In this document: positions 45,443 through 54,271 of the stretch, one piece after another
Layout of the letters: every line of letters starts with the position of its first letter
Numbering within the stretch: the first letter of the stretch is position 1
Source: CAWDXG01 sp963822115
GTDB taxonomy: Bacteria > Myxococcota_A > Polyangia > Polyangiales > Polyangiaceae
NCBI GenBank assembly: GCA_963822115.1
Contig: CAWGGM010000014.1
Span: forward strand, 132,358-196,357
DNA length: 64,000 nt
Direction: 5' to 3'
The notes under the pieces: model-generated
What the model was told of the DNA's origin: nothing
Databases searched by the model: none
Seen by the model: only the letters and a program-made list of their open reading frames with translations
Made by a program: the position numbers and the translations under genes

Positions 45443-47392
45443 CTAGACGTCGATGTGCGCGATTGCGAGCGGCGCAAGCGTGTCGGCAGGGACAAACCCG
45501 AAGACGCGGCCGACGAAGCCGAGTGTTGCCTCCAGCGTGCGGCGGATGTTCTCTTCCTTGCGGAAGCCGTGCCCTTCGCCCTCGAACGCCAGGTAGGCGT
45601 GCGGGATGTGCTTGTTGTCGAGCACCTTCGCCATCATCTCGGCCTGGCTCGGCGGCACGACCTTGTCGTCGAGCCCCTGCAGGAGCAGGAGCGGCCGCTC
45701 CAGCCGCTCCGCGAAGTGCACGGGTGACCGCTCGCGGTACAGATCCGCGCGCGCGGGGTAGGGGCCAATCATCGTGTCGAGGTAGCGTGACTCGAACTTG
45801 TGCGTGTCGCGCGCCAGCGCCTCCGCGTCGGCCACGCCGAACAGGCTCACACCCGCCGCGAACGCCTTCGGGTCGAACACCAGCGCGCACAAGACCACGT
45901 AGCCGCCCGCGCTGCCGCCCTCCACCCAGGTGCGCTCCGGATCGGCCAGCCCCTCGGCGGCCAGGTGCTGTGCGGCCGAGGCGCAATCCTGCCAGTCGAT
46001 CACGCCCCAGCGCCCGTCGAGCAGCCGGCGGTAGGCGCGGCCGTAACCCGAGCTGCCGCGGTAGTTCACGTCCACCACGCCGATGCCTCGCTGCGTGTAG
46101 AACTGCACTTCCAGAGCGAAGCGCGGCGAGGTGTGGCTGGTCGGTCCGCCGTGGCAGATCACGCGCAGCGGCGGTCGCTCGCCTTCCCGACCTTCGTACT
46201 CCCGGTTCGCCGGCGGATAGTAGAAGGCATGCGCCACTGCGCCGTCGCGGGTCGGAAACTCGATCGCGCGTGGTACCGACACGCTGGCTGCGTCGGGTAC
46301 TTCGAACGTGCCGCGCACGCGCTCTTGCTTCCCGCTCTCCGGATCGAACAGCACGATCGCTGGCGGCTCGGTCGGCGACGCGGCGGCAAAGGCGATGCGG
46401 CGCCCGTCCGTGGCCAGCGAAGTCGGCGCGTACGAGGTGTACGGCAGGTCGACCGGCTCGAGCCGCCCGCTCTCCGGATCGAGCAACTCCAGCGAGTCCA
46501 CCGCGGCGCGCGTCACCACGCAGGCGATGCGCCCGTCGTCGAGAAAGACATAGCGCCGCATGTCGAACACCCACGCCGGCGTGCCGATCTCCCCGTCGTC
46601 CAGCGCCGTCAACGCGCGCTGGCTGCCGTCGGCTTCGAGCCGATAGAGATTCCAGAAGCCATTGCGGTCGGAGCCGAAGTGGAGCCGCCCGTCCGGCGAC
46701 CAACGCGGCTCGACAATCGACTCCTCCGCGCCGCCCGCGATGGACTGCGCGTTTGCCAGCGTCCCGTCCTCCGCGACGTCCGCGAGGAACAGCTCCGTGC
46801 CGTCCCAAGGCATGCGCGGGTGATCCCACGCAAGCCACGCCAGGCGCTTCCCCGAGGGATCGAAGCGCGGCGCGGCGAAGAAGTCGTGTCCCGATGCCAC
46901 GACGCGCGGCGCCGCCGAGCCGTCCGCGGGCACGGCGACCAGCTCGTTCACCACCTCGCCGTCCTCGTGCCGCTCCCGCACGCAGACGAGGGTGCGGCCG
47001 TCGGGCGACACGCAGCCGTCGGCGTAGCGCAGCGCGTTCGGCACCGGAGGCTCCGGTGTGATCGCCTTTGGCTCGCCGCCGGACCTGTCCGAACGGAACA
47101 GCTGCCCGCCCGCGAACTCCGAGTAGAACAAGACCCCGCCGTGATAGAAGACCGCGCCGCCGCCGTACTCGTGCACGCGCGTGCGGGCGTTGCAGTGCGC
47201 TGGGATCCGGTCGGCCACCGCGCCGTCCCGCCACTCGACGACCGCCGTGCGCCCGCCCTCGGACGCACGCGACTCGGTGAAGCGCACCACGCCGCCCTGT
47301 ACATCCAGCGCGCCGAAGCGCGGGCTTGGCGCGCCCGCCACCGTCTTCGCATCGATCGCCGACTTCCAGGTACCGTACGCCTTCAGCATCAT
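45443..47392 (-). CDS. S9-family prolyl oligopeptidase-like serine peptidase
   Basis: A 649-residue cytoplasmic peptidase with an N-terminal seven-bladed propeller (about 25-390) and a C-terminal alpha/beta-hydrolase domain. The catalytic triad is Ser494 in GGSAGGY, Asp575/576 in GLDDKVVPPSQ and His608 in GEGHGF. VDVNYRGSSGYGRAYRR precedes the nucleophile, as in acylaminoacyl peptidase/DPP-type enzymes. No signal peptide is seen. It lies upstream of the membrane protein gene on the same strand, separated by 35 bases. The substrate is probably short peptides. Confidence 0.92.
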   Translation of the reverse strand: MMLKAYGTWKSAIDAKTVAGAPSPRFGALDVQGGVVRFTESRASEGGRTAVVEWRDGAVADRIPAHCNARTRVHEYGGGAVFYHGGVLFYSEFAGGQLFRSDRSGGEPKAITPEPPVPNALRYADGCVSPDGRTLVCVRERHEDGEVVNELVAVPADGSAAPRVVASGHDFFAAPRFDPSGKRLAWLAWDHPRMPWDGTELFLADVAEDGTLANAQSIAGGAEESIVEPRWSPDGRLHFGSDRNGFWNLYRLEADGSQRALTALDDGEIGTPAWVFDMRRYVFLDDGRIACVVTRAAVDSLELLDPESGRLEPVDLPYTSYAPTSLATDGRRIAFAAASPTEPPAIVLFDPESGKQERVRGTFEVPDAASVSVPRAIEFPTRDGAVAHAFYYPPANREYEGREGERPPLRVICHGGPTSHTSPRFALEVQFYTQRGIGVVDVNYRGSSGYGRAYRRLLDGRWGVIDWQDCASAAQHLAAEGLADPERTWVEGGSAGGYVVLCALVFDPKAFAAGVSLFGVADAEALARDTHKFESRYLDTMIGPYPARADLYRERSPVHFAERLERPLLLLQGLDDKVVPPSQAEMMAKVLDNKHIPHAYLAFEGEGHGFRKEENIRRTLEATLGFVGRVFGFVPADTLAPLAIAHIDV

Positions 47393-47449
47393 GCGAGGTT
47401 GTCTAGCCAGAGCCCGCGATGCGCGTCAAACCGCCCGGTGTCCGCCTGT

Positions 47450-47692
47450 CTACTGCCCGGCAGGTTTCCGGGGCTGCTGCTCGCGACTGGAGCCATCGAG
47501 GATGCGCGCCAGCACTGTCTGATCGAGGGGCTTGACCAGATGTTCGTTGAACCCCGCGGCGGCCGAAGCCTCGCGATCTGAAGGTCGCCCGTAGCCGGTC
47601 AGTGCGACCAGGTACACGCCGCCATCGCCGAGCCGAGCCCGCACCTGGCGCGCGACCTCGAATGTCCAGCGGCCAGGGTGTTCAACGAACAC
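47450..47692 (-). pseudogene. C-terminal half of a response-regulator receiver domain
   Basis: Only 80 residues. They match the second half of a receiver domain: EVARQVRARLGDGGVYLVALTGYGRPSDREASAAAGFNEHLVKPLD keeps the Thr of beta-4 (ALTGYG) and the Lys-Pro of beta-5 (VKP). The acidic pocket and phospho-acceptor Asp of the first half are missing; the upstream frame is closed by the stop of the DUF58 gene 15 bases before. It is either a decayed remnant or a short protein without phosphotransfer ability. It could be translated from GTG 47692 as the last gene after DUF58. Confidence 0.6.
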
Positions 47693-47707
47693 GACGCGCG
47701 GCGCGCG

Positions 47708-49303
47708 CTACGCCGCAGGCGTCTCGGTGTCGTCGGCTTCCGCTTCCACGCGCGGGACGGGGCGGCGCGGGCGGAAGCGCTGGACGCGAACGCCGAGGTG
47801 GCGGAGCGCTCGCTCGCCGCGTTCCTGCGCAACCTCGGCGCGCAGCGCGACGGCGTCGGCGACCGCGGGCATGAGCGGCGGGCCTTTACGCGGGATCCCG
47901 GGCTCGTGGGTCATGCTGATCCATGCGAGATCGATGCGGCGGCGCGGGAAGCGGGCGAGCGCGCGTTCGAGCGCGGGGCGCGCAGCTGGATCGGGAGCGG
48001 GCGACCAGACGTAGACCACGCTGGGCTGGGGCCGCTCCTTCGGTAGTCGTTCGAGCAGCTGGGCGAGCTCGTGGTCGGTGCGCGGGCGCTCGGGATCCAT
48101 GCGTGGCGCCGCGCCGATGCCGAAGCCAGCGAGATAGCGGCGCAGGGTGCGCTCGCGCAGTGTGGCGGCGAACGGCGCCGGAGCGTCGAAGGCGGCACGG
48201 GCCCGCAGCCGATCGGCGCGGCGCGCGATGCGATCGATCTCGTGGCTGTGCACGCCGCGCGCGGCGGCGGGATCGAGCGGGCGCATGTGTTCGAGCACGC
48301 GCAGCGCCACGTCGGTCTCGTCGAGATCGCTGCGGTCGCTATCGAGCGTGGCGGCAGCGTGCGCAAGCGCGGCCATCAACTTGATGCCGTGGGCAGGGCC
48401 GCGACCGGGCGGTATCGAGATGAGCACGCGCGAGGCGACCACGGCGAGGCCGACGCGATCGCCGCGTGACAGGTGGCGTTCGGCCGCGGACGCGACCTCG
48501 TCGATCGCGATGTCGAGCGGGGCCTGGCCGGGCACGCCGGCCCACAGCTCCACCGAGGCGTCCAGCACGAGCCAGACGATGTCGCGCTCCTCCTGCTCGT
48601 AGTCGCGCACCAGGAGCACGCCGCGGCGCGCCGAGGCCTTCCACGCGATGCGCTTGAAGGGATCGCCGGGCTGGTGCTCGCGCAGCTCCCTGAGCTCGTT
48701 GCCGTCGCCGGAGAGCAGTCCGGGGCGTCCGGCCTCGGCGGCCATGCGGCTGCGGCCGCCGCGCGCCGAGCGCATCGCGACGGCGTAGGGTCGCGGCATC
48801 ACTTCCAGGCCGAAGGGATTGGCGAAGGTGAGCGGGACCTCGAAAAGTCCCGGGTTGCCCTGCACCTCGAGTGACAGGCCGTGCAGGCCGTAGCGGCCGA
48901 CGCGCGGTGCGGAGACACGCACCGTGACGCGCAGCCGGCCCGCGGCGGGCACTTCGCCCTCGGCTGGATCGAGCTGCACGTCCAGCTCGGGCGCGGCGAT
49001 GGCGCGCAGCTGCACGTAGCGCGCCGCGCGCGTGTCGCGATTGCGCACTTCGGCTTCCAGCTCGAGGCTCTCACCGCGCGCCACGCGGCGCTGGCGCGGC
49101 TCGCTGGTCCACAGCATCTCGAAGCCAGCGGCGCGGATGCGCGCCACGCTGAGCTCCGTCACCGAGCGTGCGATGGCCAGTCCCACCAGCAGTGCGCCGC
49201 CCCAGGCGACGATGGCGGCCTCGCGCGCGGCGACGCCCACCACCACCGTGGCAATCCCGGCCAGCGCCAGATCGACCGCCGCGCGCGTGGGGTGGACCTG
49301 CAT
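47708..49303 (-). CDS. DUF58 domain protein, partner of MoxR-type ATPases
   Basis: A 531-residue protein. Two hydrophobic segments (about 8-45) anchor a periplasmic or cytoplasmic beta domain (about 60-165). The DUF58 core follows, with LRELREHQPGDPFKRIAWKASARRG and VLLVRDYEQEERDIVWLVLDAS, the latter leading into a vWA-like fold. A Pro/Arg-rich tail ends the protein. DUF58 proteins usually sit next to MoxR ATPases; here the MoxR gene is about 3.8 kb upstream on the same strand (53112), with several unrelated genes between. Confidence 0.85.
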   Translation of the reverse strand: MQVHPTRAAVDLALAGIATVVVGVAAREAAIVAWGGALLVGLAIARSVTELSVARIRAAGFEMLWTSEPRQRRVARGESLELEAEVRNRDTRAARYVQLRAIAAPELDVQLDPAEGEVPAAGRLRVTVRVSAPRVGRYGLHGLSLEVQGNPGLFEVPLTFANPFGLEVMPRPYAVAMRSARGGRSRMAAEAGRPGLLSGDGNELRELREHQPGDPFKRIAWKASARRGVLLVRDYEQEERDIVWLVLDASVELWAGVPGQAPLDIAIDEVASAAERHLSRGDRVGLAVVASRVLISIPPGRGPAHGIKLMAALAHAAATLDSDRSDLDETDVALRVLEHMRPLDPAAARGVHSHEIDRIARRADRLRARAAFDAPAPFAATLRERTLRRYLAGFGIGAAPRMDPERPRTDHELAQLLERLPKERPQPSVVYVWSPAPDPAARPALERALARFPRRRIDLAWISMTHEPGIPRKGPPLMPAVADAVALRAEVAQERGERALRHLGVRVQRFRPRRPVPRVEAEADDTETPAA

Positions 49304-49384
49304 CGGCCGGAGCGTAGCTCATCGGCGGGCGGGCTGCTCTACATCACCGGTTACGATTCTCGTACAGGCCAAGGAGTGACGCTT

Positions 49385-49486
49385 CCGGTTGCCGCGTTTG
49401 GGGTCGGGGCCCCAAACGCCCACAAGACCAAGCATCAGAACGAAGTTCCCCGGCGGGAGGCAGCCAGGACGCTCCAGTCGTCGGCG
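49385..49486 (+). repeat. Dispersed intergenic element, copy B
   Basis: Plus-strand copy of the element seen inverted at 34194-34294. It begins CCGGTTGCCGCGTT, includes TTGGGG/CCCCAA that can fold back (49398-49414), then ACGCCCACAAGACC and, after about 50 weaker bases, GTCGTCGGCG (49477-49486). It lies in the gap between the DUF58 gene and the Sel1-like gene, and short indels between the copies argue against coding. Confidence 0.7.
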
Positions 49487-49558
49487 CTGCTGGTCGAAAC
49501 GGTGCGGTCAGGACGCGCTGCTGCTCCTGCAGCGGAACTACGCTCGGCGATTCTGTGC

Positions 49559-50146
49559 TCAGCCGCCGTCTGGTTTCGCCGCTACCCGCCGGCAGATCGG
49601 CGTGGCCTTGATGCGGCAGAGCATGCGCACGCGGGCGATCAGGGCAGGGACCTTGTCGGGCGCCACAGGCAGGCCCACGCCGTGCTCGTACATGTAGGCC
49701 AGCGCGTAGCAGGCCTCGGGGTGGCCTTCCTCGCACAGGTCGATCGACAGCTCGCGGGCGCGGTGCATGTACAGCTTGCCTTCCCCTTTGTCGGCGGCGA
49801 TGCCCAGGCCATCGCGGTACGCCACCGCAGCCTGCAGGCAGGGTTCTATGTGGCCCCACGCGCAGCGCAACGCAGCCCGCTTGGCGGCACCGGCGGTGGC
49901 TGGCAGCGGCGGCGCGTAGTGCGTCGTGGGCAGCGCGGTCTCGGGCTCCAGGGTGGCGTCGATGGGCGCGACCTCGGCGTCGATAGGCGGCGTGGCGGTG
50001 GCGCTTGGAGTCGGGGCCGCCGAAAGCGTCGCAACGGGGGCAAGCGGTGCGGGCTGCGACGGATGGCGCGCGAACAGCGCCGCGGCGGCGCCGCCAAGGG
50101 CGCCGGCAGCGATGGCAAGCCAGGTCGCAGCGCGGGACGAGGGCAT
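49559..50146 (-). CDS. Membrane-anchored Sel1-like repeat protein
   Basis: A 195-residue protein with one N-terminal membrane segment (about 8-26), a Pro/Ala/Thr linker and a C-terminal helical region with Sel1/TPR-like units containing cysteines (LCEEGHPEACYALAYMYEHGVGL; a preceding unit with PCLQAAVAYRDGLGIAADKGEG). Such repeats bind protein partners. The start ATG 50146 was chosen because the hydrophobic segment begins there; the frame extends to 50209. It is divergent from the Omp85-like gene. Confidence 0.72.
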   Translation of the reverse strand: MPSSRAATWLAIAAGALGGAAAALFARHPSQPAPLAPVATLSAAPTPSATATPPIDAEVAPIDATLEPETALPTTHYAPPLPATAGAAKRAALRCAWGHIEPCLQAAVAYRDGLGIAADKGEGKLYMHRARELSIDLCEEGHPEACYALAYMYEHGVGLPVAPDKVPALIARVRMLCRIKATPICRRVAAKPDGG

Positions 50147-50259
50147 GTGGGAGGACGATTCTCCGCCGGCGCGGCGATCATGGCACAGCTTCCAGCGACT
50201 GCGCTCCATCTGGCCGGCCGGACCTGCTATTCACTGGACTCCTTCCGCCTCCGCTTCCC

Positions 50260-52066
50260 ATGCTGTCCGGCCGCCGCGCACCCAGGAGATCTTCCGGAGC
50301 TGCAGCGCTCGCGGTCGCGCTGGCGGTGGTCTTCGCGTCGGCTGGCGCGCGCGCCGCCGCCCCGCACTACTCGAGCTACGAGCGCAACACGATCCGTCGT
50401 GTGCTGACGGAGCGAAACGGCCGCATCGATCCAGAGCCCGACGGCAAGATCATCGACCGCATCGACGTCGTGCCGCTCGACGTATTCGACCAGACCGATC
50501 CGGTGCCGGACTTCTTCAACGTGTTCCACGTGACCACGCGCAAGCGGGTGGTTCGTCGCGAGCTGCTGTTTTCCCGGGGCCAGCGCTACGATCCGGAACG
50601 GATCGAGGAGTCGGCGCGCAACCTGCGCGCACTGCCGCAGCTTTCGCTGGTCCTGATCGTTCCAGTCGCCACTCGCCGGGCGGGCCACGTGCGCGTGTTG
50701 GTGATCACCAAGGACGTGTGGAGCCTCAGGCTCAACTCCGATTTCGGCGTCTCGAACGGAACGCTCGATTACCTGGTGCTGCAGCCGAGCGAGATGAACT
50801 GGCTCGGCACGCACAACTCGGTGAGCGCGCTGTTCGTGCTGCATCCGGACACGCTGTCTCTGGGCGGGTCGTTCGTCGATCCACGTATCGCGGGCAGCCG
50901 TATCCAGAACGTCCGTGGACGGCAACGTCATCATCAGCCGCAGCACGGGCAGGCCGGAGGGCTCCTTCGGCAGCTTCTACTACGGCCAGCCGCTGTACTC
51001 GCTGGAAGCGAAATGGGGCTGGAGCGCGACGGTACTGTGGCGCACGGAGGTGACCCGGCTGTTCGTCGGTGGGACCGAGCGTACCTACGACGCGGCGGCC
51101 ACGCCCAAGGTCGACGACGCCATTCCCTACCAGTACCACTCCGACCGCTGGTACAGCGACTACCAGCTGACGCGCTCCTTCGGACGCGGCGACAAAAAGG
51201 ACGTATCGCTGGGCATGGAGGCGTTCCGGCGCCGCTACCACCCGACCAATCTGTCCGGCTTCGACCCCCGTGCGGCGCGCGAGTTCGCCGACACGCAGGT
51301 GCCGGTGAGCGACACGCGCATCAGTCCCTACGTGCAGCTGCACCTGCACACCTCCCGCTTCATGCGCGTGCATGACTTCAACACGCTCGGGCTCGTGGAG
51401 GACTACAACCTCGGCTACAACCTGATCGCGCGAGTCTATTCGGCCAGCCGCGCGCTCGGCTCCACGCGCACGCTGCTCGGGACCTATCTTTCCGCGTCGT
51501 ACACGGCGGCGCTGGGTGGCGGGCTGGCACGCGTGCTGGGCACGTCGCAGGTCGAATTCGCCGGCGACGGCGGTTCGGACGCGCTGTTCGAGGGCGGTGC
51601 CCGCCTGGTGTCGCCCGGCCTCGGCGTCGGGCGGCTGGTCTACGACGCGACCTTCGCGGATCACTACCGGAACTATCTTCGCCAGCGCTTCACGCTGGGT
51701 GGCAACACGCGTCTGCGCGGCTATCCCATCGACGCCTTTCTGGGTGGGGACCTGGTGGCCGGTTCGCTGGAGTTCCGCTCGCGGGGTGTGGAAGTGCTGT
51801 CGGCGCAGCTGGGTGGAGTCCTGTTCTACGACATGGGCGACGCCTTCGACGGGCTGTCGAACCTGCGTCCGAAGCAGAGCGCGGGACTTGGCGTGCGCGT
51901 CCTGTTCCCGCAGGCCGACCGCATCGTGTTCCGCGCCGACTGGGGTTTCCCGCTCACGCGCGGCTACGCGACGTTCCCGGGCGCCGCCTACTTCACGTTC
52001 GGCCAGGCTTTCCCCATGCCCGCCGTGACCCCCCCCAACACGACCACGACCGACCTGACGCAGTAG
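50260..52066 (+). pseudogene. Omp85/BamA-like outer-membrane protein, interrupted by a +1 frameshift
   Basis: The first frame (from ATG 50260) has a signal peptide (GAAALAVALAVVFASAGARA) and a POTRA-like domain (IIDRIDVVPLDVFDQTD to RVLVITKDVWSLRLN). The match continues to GSRIQNV. The sequence then proceeds as VDGNVIISRSTGRPEG only in the +1 frame, entered near 50913 (GTCCGTG; one C too many). The second frame holds the barrel, ending in GDLVAGSLEFRSRGVEVLSAQLGGVLFYDMGD and the surface-antigen tail to 52066. Joined length is about 601 residues. Either a sequencing indel or a true lesion; the two halves are otherwise undamaged. Confidence 0.82.
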
Positions 52067-52100
52067 GCCGAAGGCCGGCGCGCGGAGAGAGCGCGTCCAG

Positions 52101-53036
52101 CTAGCTCTTGGGCTGGTTGCCGGCCGCTTGTTGCTGATGCTGGATCTTCTCCTTCAGAGCCTTCAGCGCCTGGGCGTAGTCGGACTGCATCTTCTTGACG
52201 CGGTCGTCGACCTGCTTGAGCACGGTCTGCGCCTGCGACAGCTCCGAGTCGAGGCGCGACTCGGCGTCCTGGTCGGCCTGCAGCTGATCCTGCGCAGCCT
52301 TGCGCTCGGAGGCGGAGCGGCTCTGGTCGTTCGCGGCGGCCTGCTCCTCCTTGATGCCGCGCTCGAGCGTCTTCTTCACGTCGGAGGCTTCACCGACCAT
52401 GCGCTTGAGCTGGACCTTGGTCTTCACCGCGGCGATGTGGGTCAGGTAGCTCGCGTAGGCGATGTCGTCGGCCTGCTTCTTCAGCTTGTCGACGTTGTTC
52501 TTGCCGATCGAGTCTTCGTGCGCGTGGATGTAGCTTTCGGCCTCGTTGCGCTCGCGCATGCGCTTCTCGAGCTGCTTGTCGACGGCCGTCTCGAGGGCGT
52601 GGCTGGTAGTGCCATACACATCAACGTCGCAGCTCTTCTGCTTGATGGCATAGTTGGCCGCACCGCCGACTTTCTTCTCGATGTCCCCCTTCTCGTCGTC
52701 GAAGAAGTCCGAAACGTTCTGGTCGGCCTCGGCGCGCTGCACGTACGCGCTGCTGCGCCCGGAGGCGTCGGCCTTGTCGACGACGGTGGACACGTCCGAC
52801 CAGTTCGGCTTGTCGAGCTGGTCGGGATAGGTCGAAAATGCGGCGGTCAGCTCGTTGGTCTTCGACTCCTGCTGGTCGAGCTGGCCGCGCGTTGCGGCGA
52901 GCTTGCCCGGATAGCGCGAGGCGTAGCCTTCCATGCCGGCCGACGAAGCAACCTGCGGTTCGGGTTTCTGGTTGGCACAGCCGGCCGCGGCGAACAGACC
53001 GAGGCAGGCGGCGACTAGGACGCTGGAGCGCTTCAT
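52101..53036 (-). CDS. Coiled-coil lipoprotein of unknown function
   Basis: A 311-residue lipoprotein with lipobox AAAGC (Cys19). The mature part is almost entirely charged helix, with long coiled-coil stretches (about 150-300) rich in Lys/Asp/Gln/Glu, e.g. KKTLERGIKEEQAAANDQ and LSQAQTVLKQVDDRVKKM. One mid-protein Cys. It is probably an envelope spacer or partner of the neighbouring genes. The start ATG 53036 was chosen by the signal peptide. It is convergent with the Omp85-like gene (34 bases) and 75 bases downstream of the MoxR gene on the same strand. Confidence 0.75.
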   Translation of the reverse strand: MKRSSVLVAACLGLFAAAGCANQKPEPQVASSAGMEGYASRYPGKLAATRGQLDQQESKTNELTAAFSTYPDQLDKPNWSDVSTVVDKADASGRSSAYVQRAEADQNVSDFFDDEKGDIEKKVGGAANYAIKQKSCDVDVYGTTSHALETAVDKQLEKRMRERNEAESYIHAHEDSIGKNNVDKLKKQADDIAYASYLTHIAAVKTKVQLKRMVGEASDVKKTLERGIKEEQAAANDQSRSASERKAAQDQLQADQDAESRLDSELSQAQTVLKQVDDRVKKMQSDYAQALKALKEKIQHQQQAAGNQPKS

Positions 53037-53111
53037 AGCCAGACAGTACAGTCTGGAGCGCCCGCTCGGGTCAATTCGGCGATTCTGTTGCAAATGCGCG
53101 GGGTTGACCCG

Positions 53112-54083
53112 CTAGACGGGCCGCACGGCGCGGCGGTAGCCGACTTTGTGCAGCGTCTCGTCGACTATGGCGCTGCGCGCGCGCGCGTCGCCTTCGAGCT
53201 CCGGCACCAGGATCAAGCGATGCGCGAGCACGGGTCCCGCGACGTGCCGCACGTCGTCGGGAGTAACGAACGGACGGCCCTCCAGCACCGCTTTCGCCTT
53301 GGCTGCGCGGAGCAGGCCCAGCGACGCGCGGGGGGACGCGCCCAGCACCACGCGCGGATGCGTGCGCGTGTAGGCGGTGAGCGCGACGGCGTACTCGTAG
53401 ATGTCGTCCTCCACGTGCACGCGCGCGGCAATCGACTGCAGCTGCAGCGCATCGCTCGGGTTCAGCACCGCCTCCGGTTCGGGCGCAGCCACGCCGTGGG
53501 CGCGCAGCATCGCGACCTCGTCGCGCGCTCCGGGGTAGCCCATACGCACGCGCACCAGGAAGCGATCGATCTGCGCTTCGGGCAGCGGATAGGTGCCCTC
53601 TAGATCGATGGGGTTCTGCGTCGCGAGCACGAAGAACGGATCGGGCAGCTCGAAGCGGTCCCCCTCGATCGTGACCTGCCGCTCCTGCATCGCTTCCAGC
53701 AGCGCTGACTGGGTCTTGGCCGGTGCGCGGTTGATCTCGTCGGCGAGCACTACGTTCGCGAAGATCGGGCCGGCCCGGAGCGAGAACGTGCCGTCCTTCG
53801 GGCTGAGGACGTACGTGCCGGTGATGTCGGCGGGCAAGAGGTCCGGCGTGAACTGCACGCGACGCACCGAGCAGCCCAGCGTGACCGCGAACGCCTTGAC
53901 CAGGGTGGTCTTGGCGATGCCCGGCACACCTTCCAGCAGCACGTGTCCGCGCGCCAGAAGCGCTACCAGCATCATGTCTACCGGTGCCGGCTCGCCGATG
54001 TAGACGCGGGTGACCTGCTTCTGCACGTCCAGCAGCCGCTCGCGCGCGGCCTCGATCTCGGTGACCTGCAGAGCGTGGGTCAC
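53112..54083 (-). CDS. MoxR-family AAA+ ATPase
   Basis: A 323-residue chaperone-like ATPase. Walker A GVPGIAKT is at residues 52-59, Walker B VVLADEINRAPAK near 110-122, sensor-1 VLATQNPIDLEGTYPLPEAQIDRF follows, and the C-terminal lid has GASPRASLGLLRAAKA. MoxR proteins help assemble or activate metal- or vWA-containing protein complexes. The start is GTG 54083, overlapping the stop of the small upstream ORF (GTGA), so it is translationally coupled. Confidence 0.93.
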   Translation of the reverse strand: MTHALQVTEIEAARERLLDVQKQVTRVYIGEPAPVDMMLVALLARGHVLLEGVPGIAKTTLVKAFAVTLGCSVRRVQFTPDLLPADITGTYVLSPKDGTFSLRAGPIFANVVLADEINRAPAKTQSALLEAMQERQVTIEGDRFELPDPFFVLATQNPIDLEGTYPLPEAQIDRFLVRVRMGYPGARDEVAMLRAHGVAAPEPEAVLNPSDALQLQSIAARVHVEDDIYEYAVALTAYTRTHPRVVLGASPRASLGLLRAAKAKAVLEGRPFVTPDDVRHVAGPVLAHRLILVPELEGDARARSAIVDETLHKVGYRRAVRPV

Positions 54084-54271
54084 TGTGCGCTCCCCAGTCG
54101 TTCGTCCACCTCGGCCAGGATCGCGAACACCTGCTTCCGGACGCGTTCGACGTCACGTTGCTTGACCCGGATCGGCTGCGAAGCGGTGACGGCCGTTTCT
54201 ATCTTCTTCAACTCGTCGAGCATCTGCTTGAGCTCTCCGGACGATCGCCGACCCAATGCCTGCCGTTCCAT
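54080..54271 (-). CDS. Small coiled-coil ORF between DUF4350 and MoxR
   Basis: A 63-residue helical peptide (GELKQMLDELKKIETAVTAS, then VERVRKQVFAILAEVDERL). Codon use in its second half has the strong G/C third-position bias of real genes. It overlaps the end of the DUF4350 gene by about 119 bases in another frame, whose last 30 residues have poor codon bias. Either the two genes really overlap, or a one-base indel near 54230-54270 splits what should be one protein. The exact start is uncertain. Confidence 0.55.
   Translation of the reverse strand: MERQALGRRSSGELKQMLDELKKIETAVTASQPIRVKQRDVERVRKQVFAILAEVDERLGSAQ

Noticed and set aside
45443..47234. A very long minus-strand frame (43407-47234) that continues upstream of the membrane protein across the S9 peptidase gene
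   Set aside because: The upstream part overlaps a peptidase with an intact catalytic triad and is Arg/Ala/Gly-rich as expected for a shadow frame in GC-rich DNA. Only the part from 45407 down has a signal peptide and membrane segments.
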